A stretch of DNA of 64,000 nt from Micrasema longulum (lineage: Eukaryota > Arthropoda > Insecta > Trichoptera > Brachycentridae). Positions within the stretch are counted from its first letter, which is position 1, and the number at the start of each line of letters is the position of its first letter. The DNA is taken from contig JAGVSM010002973.1 of assembly GCA_022494885.1 (NCBI GenBank), positions 1 through 64,000 on the forward strand. The letters run 5' to 3'. The notes under the pieces were generated by a model. It had not been told where the DNA came from. It saw only the letters and a program-made list of their open reading frames with translations, and searched no databases. Shown here in pieces: positions 1 to 12,040 of this stretch. The position numbers and the translations under genes were made by a program.

Positions 1-33
1 TTGGGCCTCCTGGCCTATTGCGTTGGAAAAAAA
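1..33 (+). mobile_element. SINE B, 3' end only
   Basis: GGGCCTCCTGGCCTATTGCG followed by a run of A is the 3' end of SINE B, as seen in reverse at 40512-40560. The rest of the element lies outside the window. Confidence 0.6.
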
Positions 34-1745
34 CTGTCAAACTTTAACCACTAAAACAATTATGTTTAGGATATTTAGCGAAAGATTAGTAAATAATGTT
101 TTTACTTTAAAAGCACCATTGATTTTGTCAACTCTGACGTCATGCAGATCTTTGTTAGTTCAACCATGCTCAAAAAAGTTACGTTAGCTTGTTTAAGACC
201 AAGAAATAGTTGCAATGATACACTAAACCATATTTTAATCTGCTTTACCATCTCGTGCTGCAATATCCGATGATTTCGACAAAATGGCGGAGAATTTGGC
301 CATCATGGCCGCCGCTCCGGAGGATGTTGCGGAGTGTACAAGACGCTTAGTGCAGAGATGTGGAAATTACTGAATATTACTGTTGGTACGTGTAATTGAT
401 GGAGAACCGAGACTCGAACCCGAGAAAGATACGATCAGAAAGAAACTCTGACAGCTCCGTGCATACACAATAAACAATGGGCCGCAGCAGCAATCAGCAC
501 TCAATACGGAACAAAACTAATTGAAATATCGTAATGTGATTATGTGTAAGAACTTAAACTCGATAAAGGCTCATAATACGAATTACTCGTTCATTTTTTA
601 ATATGATTTATTTGAAGGTGCTGAAATAAAAATAAGATTTTTTTGCATTTGTAGCATTATTTTAAGTCTGCTCCGAACGGAAATAAATAAATTTTGATTG
701 AATGCCAAATTGTACAAAATTAAAGTTAAATATAATTGAATGAAAACAAAGTGAATTGTTATGGTTAAACTCAATAAAAGTCATGTATAGTTAATTAAAA
801 GAAAATAATAATTATAGTAAAACAGTGAAATATAGAAGAAAAGTAGTAAATTGCAAGAACGAAGAATATTGACCGATCTTACGACTTTATATAAAATAAT
901 AAAACCAATGTTTGATACCCCTGATCTACTGAATTTGATTTCATTCTTTGTATCACCTAAGTTAAGCAGAACATCTACAATATTTTATCGTCAAAATTCT
1001 CGAACGGTAGCTTAATAAAACTCAAAATAACATATTTTTAGACAGCAGAATACCGGGAATGAATATGCATCATATTTTGATATATTTAGTTTATCTCTGC
1101 TTAACTTAAAAAATAAAGTGACCAACATATTCTTATCAAAAAGAGCAAATCAACTTTAGAAGATCGGGTTAGAATAATTATATTTTGATTGATCAAAGTA
1201 TTTTGTTATTTTATAATAACTATAAAATATGCATATATTTCAAGTTATTTATAATGTGTTTAGTACATTAATATATCATACTATTTTTTTTTCAAGCACT
1301 CTTTAAACCACATATATGTAAATGGCAGAAATGCCGTATATAAATAAATAAAAGGTGTATTTTAGGTTTATAAATCTTACTTAGACACACAAATTCAGCA
1401 AAAATAAAAATACATCGACCTTTATGTGTGTATATTATACAAACAGACTGAATCTCTGGTCCATGGGTTACTGTTACAAACTATTAGAAAATGTGATCAG
1501 GTCCCGGTTTAATTTAATTGGTAGAAAATGTAAGGTACATTTCCTGGTCGTAAAAACATGTTTTTTGCCCAACCTTATTTCAACACTGAACAAAATAAAT
1601 GATATATAGCATGTAACAGAACAACAGAATGTGATCATTTTAAGTTCCATTGTTTGCAGAGGATTTGCAAGTTTTTTTATATCTTCAAATGGAAAATCTG
1701 GAATTCTGTGTTTATCGTTTTTATGCTTAGCAATAAATAAATTTA
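34..1745. other. AT-rich, no gene seen
   Basis: No coding signature on either strand. Around 405-425 there is a tRNA B-box-like string on the minus strand (GGGTTCGAGTCTCGG), possibly a decayed SINE head. Open frames at 1424-1609 and 1631-1873 are low-complexity; the second lies partly in a LINE 3' UTR. Confidence 0.5.
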
Positions 1746-2172
1746 AATATTTTAACTATTTTATTTATTTATTTAACTTTTTGTACATAATGATTATTTG
1801 TACATTGGCGGGCTTATTGCCAAATGGCAATTTCTTCCAACCAACCAATAAAATAAAAGTTTTATTTTTATAATTCAAGTTACAGAACATATTCAATAGA
1901 AAAAAAGATTAAAATTAAAGATATATAAAAATAGAAATAAACGTATTTGTTTATAAATTACCTTAAATCAAAACTATTACTCAATGGGAAAAAGGAAAAA
2001 AGAGGAAAGAGGAAAAGGAAAGGAGGAGAGATTAAGGAAGAGAAAGGAGATGTTTCTTCAGACGTGATTTAAACAGAGATAATGTAGTAACATCTTTGAT
2101 GGTGGATGGGAGATGATTCCACAGTCGAGCCGCATGGACACTATATGAGTTAGAGAAGAAAGAGGAATTGTG
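1746..2172 (-). mobile_element. Jockey-like LINE, C-terminus and 3' UTR
   Basis: Minus-strand reading of 2032-2172 gives SFFSNSYSVHAARLWNHLP and then an SLFKSRLKKHLL end with a stop, the standard C-terminus of Jockey/CR1-type reverse transcriptases. The 3' UTR includes TTGCCATTTGGCAATAAGCC and ends in an AATA-rich tail at the left. The same UTR motif recurs at 30555-30655. The copy is 5'-truncated. Confidence 0.75.
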
Positions 2173-3170
2173 TATGGGTATTAAGACTATTGTATTATGT
2201 AATGAGTATTAAGACTAACTATTGAACTTCACAACGGAAAAAAATCGTAAAACTTATTTTAATTTTTAGTTTGTGGTTTTGAGACATGATTTATTTTAAT
2301 AGCTACCTTTTATGTTTCGATTCCTTGGAGATTTACTAGGTGGAAAAATTAATTATTACTCAATGATGTTCATACATTTCACAAATACGGAGAGTTTATT
2401 TAAAACACCTGCAGTTTGATTATGAGCTTATTAACACAAAATAATTAATTATAACGATACCAGTCTCAAAGACGTCGCGAAAGTTATGAAACCAGCAACT
2501 GATTATTCTCAATGTGTAGATTTAAACATCACTTGTCTTTTATTTCTATAATAAATTACAATGAACTTCCACCAAGAATTATTGCTGACAAATTTGAATG
2601 TTTTCATTTTGTTGATTTATTGTATGACGCTTTAATTTAATTTTCTTTCAAATAAGACAATAATGGACTCTTAGTTAAGCTATTAAAAAGATGTTTGCAC
2701 TACGTATACAATATGTAATCAATACAAATAAAATCGTGACGCAATTTTCCAGAAGTATAAGATATTTATAGTAGCAATCATAATATTCCGATGAGGGATA
2801 TTTATTAAACCTTATTCCATGTTATATTCTGTCTTCTATAGGGTACGGGTCTTGTATAGTGGAATACCTCGCTAACTGTCGTGACATATTGGCGGTGTCC
2901 GTATGAAGAATGCTCAGGGGAATATCCCGAGATAAATCTTCCTTCTTTAGAATGTCTATGGTAAAAATAAAGGAAATGAAATGAATCAGTCTAGCTAGGT
3001 AGGCCAAAGGTGTTTAAATGTAATTGTAGAAATGTCGCGTAAACTAACGAGTGTATAATTTTCTTTTAATACCAGTACTTGTTTCACGAGAATATAATAA
3101 ATAAAAGTATGAATTCGTATATATTTATAATATGTACGCCTATATAACACCTACATAGCACGTATTCTCC
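2173..3170. other. AT-rich, no feature seen
   Basis: No transposon end or coding signature recognised. The open frame at 2822-3007 (-) has no family signature. Confidence 0.45.
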
Positions 3171-3310
3171 TACAGATGCGAATCGCCGAACCAGCAAAAT
3201 ACTGAGTTTTGAGAATAGATGTCTCGGAAGATTCTTGGGTGTGCGATCGTTTTACTTCGCAGCTCACACAGCCCAAGTTTCACTTTTTGTTCGATAAGTG
3301 TTCTTCTTCT
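3171..3310 (+). pseudogene. RTE-like LINE C-terminal fragment
   Basis: The + strand reads RTSKILSFENRCLGRFLGVR, which parallels NSKILSFENKYLRI at 47600-47660 and the LE-FE-RCLR-ILGVR block typical of RTE-like reverse transcriptase C-termini. It is short and frame-broken downstream. Confidence 0.5.
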
Positions 3311-3758
3311 AGGACTATAGCTATTTAAATTATTAAGTGTTAACGAAAAGGCGGACTGTAAATGAAAATCGAATTTCATTCAGTTTTGTGATTGGAAAAT
3401 ATTTGAGAAAGGATAGGAACATGGAATGGATACCTACCTTTAATATGATCTAAATGTTCTTCAATTTCGGGCACTGGATAACAAAATGAACTATACAATA
3501 AAACAATGTTTTTCACGACGCGCGACGATTCCAACCACTTTTTTATCCGATTTTATGTGAAGTCAAAAATATTGTATTGTTTTTGTTCTAAATCCGAATC
3601 TTCTAATTTTGAATATCTTCTATCTTGATGTTAGGTAGGTACCATAAGGATGGGTCAAAGGAAGGATGGGAACGAAAGGTAATTGGCCAGGAATAGTATC
3701 AATAAATGCTGTTATTTACTTAACATTAAGAGTGTTGGAAATGCTGTTTTTGTTGAAT

Positions 3759-3931
3759 GAAGGTAAGATGACCAGTCTCACCGTTCAGGTGCCAGTCCAG
3801 GGACTATGAAATAATCTAGTGTAAAAACACATTTTGAAATAAATATTTCATCTTAACCATGCCGGGAATTGAACCCGAGACCTCTTGTATGGTAGGCAAA
3901 CGCGCTGACCACTACACCGCGAGGCCGACAA
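3759..3931 (-). mobile_element. SINE A, head and body
   Basis: Read on the minus strand: GTCGGCCTCGCGGTGTAGTG (head and A box), then TTTGCCTACCATACAAGAGG and the B box GGGTTCAATTCCCGGCATGG. The body runs through GAAATATTTATTTCAAAATG to CCCTGGACTGGCACCTGA. The distal part (GCAGTGCCCTATGCACC) is missing here. The head resembles a tRNA but cannot form an acceptor stem, so this is a SINE and not a tRNA gene. Confidence 0.85.
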
Positions 3932-4311
3932 GATTGTCAACACAATTGCTGCTAGACTAGAACTAGAATCCCAATCGTCTATGCTCTTCATAAATTATCC
4001 AACCGTAATAATAAAGCTCTTTACCATTGCCTATTTATTTATTTTTTTACTAGAAATAGAGAGTTAATACGAAGATCTTCGCAGTATAACAATGTGTCGA
4101 CTTTCAAGAGGAAACAGTTTAAAACGAAAAGAAATTTGTCTCTCAAAAGAAATCTTAATTGTTGTACTGCTGATCTTTGGCTCTTTTGACTAACTGCCGG
4201 CCATTGTTATAACGTTGCGTATTTGTCCTTTGCTGTCTGTTTATCGTTCTGATTTCATTCTTTCCCGTCCACATGTCAGAACTAGACTATGTCCATCGAT
4301 AAATAAATAAT

Positions 4312-4421
4312 CATTATTTATGAATACACATCTACCTGTATTTAGCAGAATATTTATATAAATAAACATTGTTTATGAATACACTTCTATCTAAATTTAG
4401 CAGAATATTTATATAATTAAT
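4312..4421. repeat. Two-unit 55-bp tandem repeat
   Basis: Units at 4312-4366 and 4367-4421 share TTTATGAATACAC and TTTAGCAGAATATTTATATA with a few substitutions between them. Confidence 0.75.
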
Positions 4422-5344
4422 CGAAGCTTTGGGTGATTTTTTATAATAATAACATAATACAACTCAAATTATCAGTTCCTAGAATATTTTCCTTTAGAAC
4501 CTATGATTTACCGCGTCAAACTACTTTTCACACTAAAACTCCCAATCAACGAGTGACACGAATCTGTATTTTAATACATGATTATGCTTTGGATTAATCA
4601 TGTTTCTTAATACAACTCCCAATTCCAACCATTATGATAACGACACGTTTATCGTGTGTGTCGACAGTTCTTGACCAACTTAACCAAGCAGACTGATCAT
4701 ATTCAAGTAAACCTTCTTGTCAAACTAATCGAGATCGTGCCCATTTTGATAGCAATATTTTTGTTTTATGGACGTTAAGTAATCAGAACTAACTACAAGA
4801 AGGTTATGTATGTCATTTTACTAAATTGTGGGCTATAATAATGTATTATATTAAAAAAACTTACTGTTAAAAACCATGTTTACTGATTTAAATTATTTAA
4901 TAGATTGAGTTTTTCTACTGACATTTCTTGGTGGAACTACATTTTAATTATAATTATAAATATACGTATATAGTTTTATTCCACTTTCATTTATAATTTT
5001 TACCAGTGACCGGGGATTGTCGTGACCGACATCGTTAGACTAAACAAATTTCGATGTTATATACAATTGCAAGCAGGGTATTTAATCTAGGTGTATTTCT
5101 TTGTTTTTTTTTCGTTTCTTTCTTTAGCTGAGCAAACATGTATAAACAATAAATAAACAAATATTTTGTTAATGTTTTTAATAGACTGGCTTATTAGAAT
5201 TGTACTCTGAAGTTGTACTCTCGGTGTCCAGGAGGATGAAGAATATAGTTCTGTGAGTGAAGAAGAACCAAGACCCCGGGCGAGTGTTTTTGACTTGATG
5301 GCTGCTCTCAGGTAAAAATCCTAAACCAGGAAATCGAGTGGAGA
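4422..5344. other. AT-rich, no feature seen
   Basis: No open frame with a family signature and no repeat boundary found. Confidence 0.45.
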
Positions 5345-5600
5345 TAAGACCGCCTCATTGTGAAGTGGTTGGGGCCGTCGCCTACCATTTTTGAAGTCCT
5401 GGGTTTGATTGCTGGCAGGGTGGATGTGAAATATCATGTTAATGGTTGTTAAAACTGCGATTTTCCGTTGTTCCTGGACCTAAGGCGTAATACTGATTAC
5501 CTTACTTACATGTAGCAGGTGATCAAAATACACTGCATTTGGTTTAGCAATTTAGTGCCTTATGCGGCACTGGCTGCAGATAGGGAAATTATTATGATGG
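5345..5600 (+). mobile_element. SINE A, old diverged copy
   Basis: The order of landmarks matches SINE A: GCCTCATTGTGAAGTGG (head), GCCGTCGCCTACCAT, a B box TGGGTTTGATTGCTGGC, TTCCTGGACCTAAGGCGTAA, and a distal TTAGTGCCTTATGCGGCA. Many substitutions suggest it is among the oldest copies. Confidence 0.55.
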
Positions 5601-6111
5601 TGACTATTTTAAAAAGACAACCCTGTCTTGTAACATGCCATGATATTAAAAATAAATTAACAATACATATGAAGTTTTTTCAAATGTTTGTAGATTTGAC
5701 AATATTTAGGTTATGTGCAATCTAATCTTGAAAACCCATTCAATATTGAGATTTCAGTTCCATAAAAACATACAACTTTCAACAATAGGTGTCGCTTGTT
5801 TTTTTCCGTATATCTATTTTTTATAGTAAATCAACACGCATCGTAGTATAATATTCAAACCAAGCATATTTAGAGAAAAATCGTTATACATGAATATGGA
5901 AGTATACCTATAGACAGAATGGCGGTGGTACGCAATATGTGAAGTGATCACTTAACCCTATCTGTTTGTAGTTTGTTGAATACGGATATTTCAAAATAGG
6001 CAGAAAGGTGAATATTACAAAACGTTTTAAGAGATCATATAAACTAGCCAACGTCAGAGACCCTAAAAATAACTATATTTTCATGTTCTTTAAAATATTA
6101 TCCATCGCCAT

Positions 6112-6469
6112 GAAGAAGTTCGGTGCTACGGGAATCAAGATTTTTTTTAATGTTTTCTTACGTTCGGTAAAAAAAAAGTTCGTATGGGAAAGGTTTTCGA
6201 AAATATATTAAAAAATCACATCAAATGAACTAAGTTCTTCTGAATCAACCAATGACAGTGTTGTGATAGATTTCCGGTTTCATTTAGCAACGACGAGAAC
6301 TTGTGACGTCACGCGCGGAGAAATTTCAAAATTACAAAACTTTAAAAAATCATTGCGCCAATATTACGATACATAAAAATAATTTTAAAAATTTTATGGC
6401 TTAGTTTAATATCAATTATTGATTATACATCAACATTTTATTTTTTTTAAACCACTGAGCTTCCTTATT
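6112..6469 (-). mobile_element. MITE family F, full copy
   Basis: Short terminal inverted repeats: ATGAAGAAGTTCGGTG at the left and CACTGAGCTTCCTTATT at the right. The interior contains ATCAACCAATGACAG, TTGTGATAGATTTCCGG and GTGACGTCACGCGCGG, all shared with copies at 15161, 23180, 36555 and 58685. There is no coding capacity. The strand is set so that the copy at 36555 reads +. Confidence 0.75.
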
Positions 6470-7995
6470 TTAATATATCTTCCTTTATCCGTCCACGACA
6501 CTAGCCACGGGACCAGAATCTGAAATTTTATTTATGCAAACAATTTCGTCCATTTTGACAAAAACTTGAAAATTAGTTAGGCACTTGTTTTACTTTGTAT
6601 TTTTTTAAACTAATTTTTAAAGGGTGAAAAACGCTATAAAGACATGAAAAAAGAAAAACTTACTTTTATTTATGCAACTGGCCTTTACACACAGGCCGCA
6701 TCTCTAGCAGACAAGAACTGGTATGTTCTTAATTTGGTAGCAATACTAGATGTCACGTGAATAGAAAATGGAAGCCGCCTAAAGGACGCCATTTTGTAAA
6801 CAAGTGACAAACGCCGCGCCGCCGCGCCGCTCCCCCGAAGTAACAAGTGCCGGTCTGAAATTTTATAAAACCAGAGTATTGTAATAAATGGCATATAATT
6901 AAATAGACACGTTACTAGCGTAATGAAAATGGAATTTCAATTCATGGGTTATTTGCGTTCCGCGCCTTTAAAGGACTTCCATCATGATCAGACGTGATAC
7001 TACGCAGAAATATGCCGTCGTTTGCGATAAAAAAAATCTTTATTGCACTGCAACTGTGAAAAACAAAACAGATGTATTGTTTTATAAGTAAATACAATTC
7101 AATTTCAGGAGTAAGTAGATAATTCGCCTTTTTTTAAAGTACATTTTTCAACATTTTGACAGCAGTGTCATATCTATAGTAACGAGATACCAGGGGCGAA
7201 CCGTATATAGAAGCGATTATGCGCAGCTTACCATTATATTTGACCTACCATAATCGTGTTTTATTGTAACTTTATTTACAGAAAAACAAATAAATAATTA
7301 ACATTTATTTTTAATCATTTCCACCGTTTGTATTTTTATCCTAATATAAATATAAATTTTAATAAAGCGCGCCCAGCGCCTGCGGTATTCCAGCTTATTT
7401 TTTCATACAAATAAGTTCACTATATTTTGAATGTCTTAACCCCAGTGCGGATTTTTCTCCTAGATTAAACTTGCAGATTACACAAATTATTTGAAGATTC
7501 TTGATTTGGAAAACAGTATTTCAAATATTATTTCTTAAGGGCTATTTTTCTTTAAGATGGCACTTTTGACATAAGACCATAATTACTTTCATGCGTCATA
7601 TTGCAGGACATACAGCGCTCCACGCGGCCGTTTTTAACACTATTAATTATTAGAACAATTCGGCCAGTTGACATTTCAATTAAATGCCTAATATCGACTG
7701 AATTCATAGTGGTATTTTTTATTTAATTTTTAATAAATTATGTATTAAAGTAATGGATAGTATATCTATATAATATAATATATCACAAAGTTACGTCGTT
7801 TGAGTTGATTTCTTGGATGAGAGTTGTTGTATCACACAGAACCGCAGAAAAATATTAATTTATAGTATATATTACTAACATTTTATTATGTACCTCCTAT
7901 GTAGGTACAAATATATGTTATTTTTTATAGCTTACCTGTAAATAAAATCACCATTCGCCACTGCGAGATACCTACATAGAAAAAAAAAATGAACT
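6470..7995. other. No gene; GC-rich patch at 6770-6860
   Basis: Mostly AT-rich. A patch with CGCCGCGCCGCCGCGCCGC near 6812-6830 stands out from its surroundings. A similar patch (CCGGCGCGGCGCGGCGCA) is at 58518-58535, so both may be parts of an unrecognised repeat. The open frame at 6685-6894 (-) crosses the patch and has no signature. Confidence 0.4.
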
Positions 7996-8095
7996 GGGCT
8001 GAATCGGGTTGTGGTCCCGTGGCTAGTGTTGCGGGCTCACGAGCCAGAGGCCCAAGGCTCATACCCCACTCTACCCCAACTGGATTTTCATTTTT
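7996..8095 (+). mobile_element. SINE D copy
   Basis: GCTGAATCGGGTTGTGGTC, CCGTGGCTAGTG and a B-box-like AAGGCTCATACCCC precede a T-rich segment. The head matches the minus-strand copy at 11260-11352. Confidence 0.65.
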
Positions 8096-8146
8096 TTATG
8101 GTGAGTTATTAACAACTCGTTGAAAATGGCCACCAAAATTTAAATA

Positions 8147-8447
8147 TTTGGGTAAATTATAAGAACAATGTTTGAGTACGTCCAAATGCTTGCAGACCGG
8201 CTGGATTTCCTTCCTAGAGAGTCATTTATATTTAATAAAGGTTTCAGCTCCTTTACTTCACAAAAGTCAACAAATGGAAGAGTTGAAGAAATGTGGATGT
8301 TTAAACATTGGCCAAATGGTGAATGTTACACAGTGTGTAAAGTGGCCACTTAAACCAGCCAATGACAGGTCATAAACCCTGTAAATGCCTTGACTTACAT
8401 ATTTCCTTCTAAAAATATTTTCCCTCTCTGTTGCAATAAATTTAAAA
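8147..8447 (+). mobile_element. Repeat family E, copy 1
   Basis: Landmarks in order: GAGTACGTCCAAATG, CGGCTGGATTTCCTTCCTAG, AATAAAGGTTTCAGCTCCTT, GTTACACAGTGTGTAAAGTG, CCACTTAAACCAGCC, CATAAACCCTGTAAATGCC and CCCTCTCTGTTGCAA. The same order is seen in copies at 16984, 21880 and 25877. Open frames here are repeat sequence, not genes. Confidence 0.75.
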
Positions 8448-9502
8448 ATAAATTATAAGAACGCTAATATTTATTTTTATTAAAAAAAAAACTCTAAAAA
8501 TATTTTTATCCCTTTCTTACGTGTAGATCTGCATCGTGATATGCAATCTCTTTTATTTCAAATTGTTAAGAACATCGCAATATTCGCTATGTCTAAGATA
8601 TAGCTAGGACAGGAATAACGTGTCTATTAATTATACGTCAGTGATTGTAATAATACATTGCGAGTTATAACTTCAGTGTTGTTTTCTTTATTTTTTTCTT
8701 GCGTGTAAGTGGGTAGGCATAGCAGACAGCACAGTAACATCCATGACATTGACTTGTCGCGTACACAATCCGGTGGCGATGTTTAGCTCGTGACTTGAGA
8801 TTCGTGGTATGATTATTCTGTACGAGACCGAGTACCGAGTCCCCGATGCACTTTGTCACTGTGTACCGCCGCTGGCTGTTAGCCGCTGCCCTCGGGGGCG
8901 CATGCGCATTATAGGCATAACTTGACCTTCAAAATATATTTATCTCTAAGACATAGAGTCGCTATTCAAAGTGAGTCACCCTTCTCGCAACTACGTAAAT
9001 TAATACGAAAATTCTAAGGTGATTTAGGTATATTAAAAGAGTCAATTTCCCAATCAAATTTCTGTTTCAGAGCTGCAAGATGATTTAAAAGAAAATGTGT
9101 ACTGTTGACAGCCATGATGTGACCAGAATGTGACATCTCGGTAAGTGATTGGTTCGTTTTAAGCGAAACGCAATTTGTACAATGTATCCGTTCTTTTAAA
9201 TTTAAAATTTTGAAGCATAGAATTAAGAATAGTGCAGAAGGAGCGTGGAATCATATTGGAATACATCGGACTGTGTCCAATAATTCCCCCACTATGCCCT
9301 ACTTTCGTCGCCGCGTAATGGTGCACGATGGGAAAAAATATAATTATAACACAAATGTAGGGTAAAAAAAAGCAATCTGTTAATTTCTCTAAAATTTTAA
9401 TGTGCACGCGGAAATATTGATTGACACAACAGAGTAGATAAGTAAAGGGTCATTTAATAAGAGTAATTGAATCAATGAACTTTAAACTTTAAATATAAAA
9501 CA

Positions 9503-10298
9503 TTTTTTTTTTTTTTTTTATTAAATTGAAATCATAGCATACAAAATTATATACAATATTCCCAAGGAGTTTAAAAAAAAAACTCATTTAGGGACATACA
9601 GATAACAAATTTATTTAAAGACGTTTTTATATTTTAAACCATAATATTATTTACAAAAGCAGAAAAATTAAAATTATGATATACTACAAATTAAAAAGGG
9701 TATGAAAAATACTTAAAGATAACAAAATAAACATAATACTAGGCATGGAAATAAATTCAAAATGATGTTTACATTATGCAATCGGGGAAAGAAAATTTAA
9801 AAAATATAAAAAGTTTAAAATTACATGTTTGTATATATACAAACTGAACTAGTACAAAATAAAATTATTTTTTTAGTTAACAAAATATGCGCACACCGTA
9901 ACACAGGTTTTTTTTTAAAATCAAAAACGTATTGAAATTACGTATATAAGCTTAAAAAAGTATAAAAAAACACAAATAACATTTCAATAGTATTAAAAAT
10001 TACATATACAAGCAAAAACGGTAAAATATTAAAAGTTATATGTTCAAGATGCGCATTCTCTGGATAAACTAACATTATTTATTCAAAGTACTTCTGGAAA
10101 AGGTAATTCTTCAATTCGCACGTCCTGTTTCTTTATTTTGAAATTGGTACTTTAAATTTTTGTGGCAATTCATTAAATTCCTTGAAATCTATGTATTGTA
10201 AAGATCTAGTACCAAACTTCGTAGACCTCACAGATCCAATATAAATAATATTTTTTGATTGAGTACTGTACCGATGGATGTCTCTAATGAAAGCGGGC
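9503..10298 (-). mobile_element. LINE 3' end inside the P-type element
   Basis: The insertion begins with 17 T at 9503-9519, the poly(A) tail of a minus-strand LINE. Near its other end the minus strand encodes FIRDIHRYSTQSKN, then KFGTRSLQYIDFKEFNELPQ and a stop, a Jockey/CR1-type C-terminus. The paralogue at 54162-54791 lacks the whole block at the matching point, so this is an insertion into the P-type element. No clear target duplication was seen. Confidence 0.75.
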
Positions 10299-10564
10299 TT
10301 TATTTTACATAAAACGGATATTTTTACATCATGTTAAATAATATTTGATGTTTTAAAGATAATGTCGGTCTAATGTCCACGATAGAGTTGTTTAATCCGA
10401 AAAAAATAAATATTAGTTCTCTCATTAGACGAGCAAAGTAGAGCAAATTTACTACCCTGGCAACACTAACGAAATGTTCATTTTGTTACTTCGACAATCC
10501 GACAGATGGAAAAATAATTCAATTTTTAAGTAATGCTTTTGTTACATACACATTCATTTACTAA

Positions 10565-10645
10565 TTACACATGAAATGTGTTTACATTCTGGTTCTTTAA
10601 GATCCTAGCAGTATGTCTACACTTTAAAAGGACACAACACGGCAT
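10565..10645 (-). pseudogene. THAP zinc-finger start of P-type transposase
   Basis: A 26-codon frame beginning MPCCVLLKC and ending TFHV then a stop. The C-x4-C pair after MP and the FH pair are the opening of a THAP DNA-binding domain, as found at the N-terminus of P-element transposases and THAP9. The second half of the finger and the catalytic domain are gone. It is the same relic as at 54308-54388 with several substitutions. Confidence 0.6.
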
Positions 10646-10791
10646 AGTTAAATTCAAATCAGGAGTTGCGTACTGAGCGACGTCTACAAAGAAACTAATT
10701 GGTCAAAACGTAAACCTCCTCATTTATGAGTAGTTTAGTCGCCTTTTGTTTGATGTGCGTATGCGGTTTCTGGACTATTCTTAATTCTATG

Positions 10792-11259
10792 TTCTGACGA
10801 TTTAAAGGTTGGTCTATTCTTATAAATTTAAAACTTATTTTCATTGAATCTGTTCTTCTAAATTTATAAATTTCAAACTTTTTTGTTGACTTGAAGGAGG
10901 GTGTTAACCAAATTTTAGTAAAAAGTGTTAAAAACTGCAAATTGCTTTTGCGAGCAATTTTAGGAAAATACACTTCAAATTCACGTTTTACATAACACTT
11001 TTTTAAAAATATGAATACTTCACTGGGCATTTACAATGTCGATGCCTTCATTTACATGCTTTAATATTTGGTGTCTAAAAAATATACATAAAATGATACG
11101 TATTTATTCTTAAATCCACACAGATACATAAATAATAGTAAGAAAAAAAAAAGAAGGAAAAGAGAATATCTTGTCCTGAAAAAGAAAAAAACTATACTTT
11201 TTTTAAAAAATAACTTGTAGCTGTAAATAATGAGTTGTAAATAACTTATTATTAGAAGG
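10792..11259. other. Short repeated units, no gene
   Basis: Units like TCTGTTCTTCTAAATTTATA occur near 10812 and 10849, and again at 9187 on the other side of the P-type element. The frame at 10695-11030 (-) runs out of the transposon into this sequence and has no family signature. Confidence 0.45.
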
Positions 11260-11352
11260 TGAAAATAAAGTTGGAGTAGAGTAGGATTCGAACCACGGAC
11301 CATTGGTCCGTGAGTCCGAGTCACTAGCCACATGACCACAACCCGATTCAAC
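11260..11352 (-). mobile_element. SINE D copy
   Basis: Minus-strand reading: GTTGAATCGGGTTGTGGTC, ATGTGGCTAGTGACTCGG, then the B box GTGGTTCGAATCCTACTC. It shares its head with 7996-8095 and is better preserved around the B box. Confidence 0.7.
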
Positions 11353-11517
11353 CTTGACCGCATTACATAAAATATGCATGTTTTACCTTACCCTTACCCG
11401 AGCATAGTGGTGCATAGAACACTTTGTTAATAAATGTTCAATAGCGCGTTGATGATTTATTTTATAAAGAAATTATTAGGAAACTTTAAAAACTTATTAC
11501 AATTTCGAACAAATCGA

Positions 11518-11820
11518 ATTGGAGAAGTATACAAGTGTGGGTTTTGTGTAAGGGAAGAGACCATTGCAGGAGACTGCTGCGAGATATTGCATAGATATAT
11601 ATATATGGTACTATTAAGCGTGTTGTCCAGATGTTTACTGAAATTTATGTTTATGTAATATTGTTTATTTGTAGTATTCTTTAATCACATGCATGCTTCC
11701 AAATTCTATTTTGTTGTATCCCAACTCAACACAGGGCTCTTGGCCACATATAATTAGGGAGACGTTGTTATTTTTTTGTAATATGTATCTTTAAATGAAT
11801 AAATAAATAAAAAAGAAAAT
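11518..11820 (+). mobile_element. Retroelement 3' end, repeat H copy 1
   Basis: Shares long blocks with 51898-52285: GGGAAGAGACCATTGCAGGA, GCGTGTTGTCCAGATGTTTA and ATCCCAACTCAACACAGGGC. It ends in an AATA-rich tail (AATGAATAAATAAATAAA), so it is probably the 3' end of a + strand LINE. The frame 11434-11658 crosses it, but I cannot assign its protein. Confidence 0.65.
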
Positions 11821-12040
11821 AAACACACACTTTTGTATCATTTTGGGTCAAGAATCAAGTGGAGATTAATTGTGAATGTGTCGTTTATTTTCAACATATT
11901 TATTTGAAGCTTTTTTTGTGGAATACTGATACGTAAAATAAATTCTAGCTTCAATCACCTTGGTCGTTTTACTCGCATCAAATAAATGAATTGAAGTTCT
12001 TTAACAAAGTTGGATGAACTATATACCATACGTTTTTAAG

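Larger units (their letters stand above)
9216..10791 (-). mobile_element. P-type DNA transposon, split by a LINE
   Basis: Both ends carry the same 24-bp terminal inverted repeat as the element at 54162-54791 (starts CATAGAATTAAGAATAGT). The flanking 8-mers TTTTGAAG and TTCTGACG match at 6 of 8 positions, consistent with an aged 8-bp target duplication. The outer parts are the reverse complement of the 54162 copy; the central 9503-10298 is absent from that copy and is a LINE insertion. The THAP remnant lies at 10565-10645. The element is non-autonomous. Confidence 0.85.

Noticed and set aside
3857..3931. tRNA gene (also at 11270, 40622, 43598, 52287 and 62046)
   Set aside because: A and B boxes are present, but acceptor and anticodon stems do not form, and the same sequences recur with shared non-tRNA bodies. 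They are SINE heads.
10695..11030. 111-residue minus-strand protein
   Set aside because: It begins outside the P-type element, in short repeated units, and ends inside the element's terminus, so it cannot be one gene.
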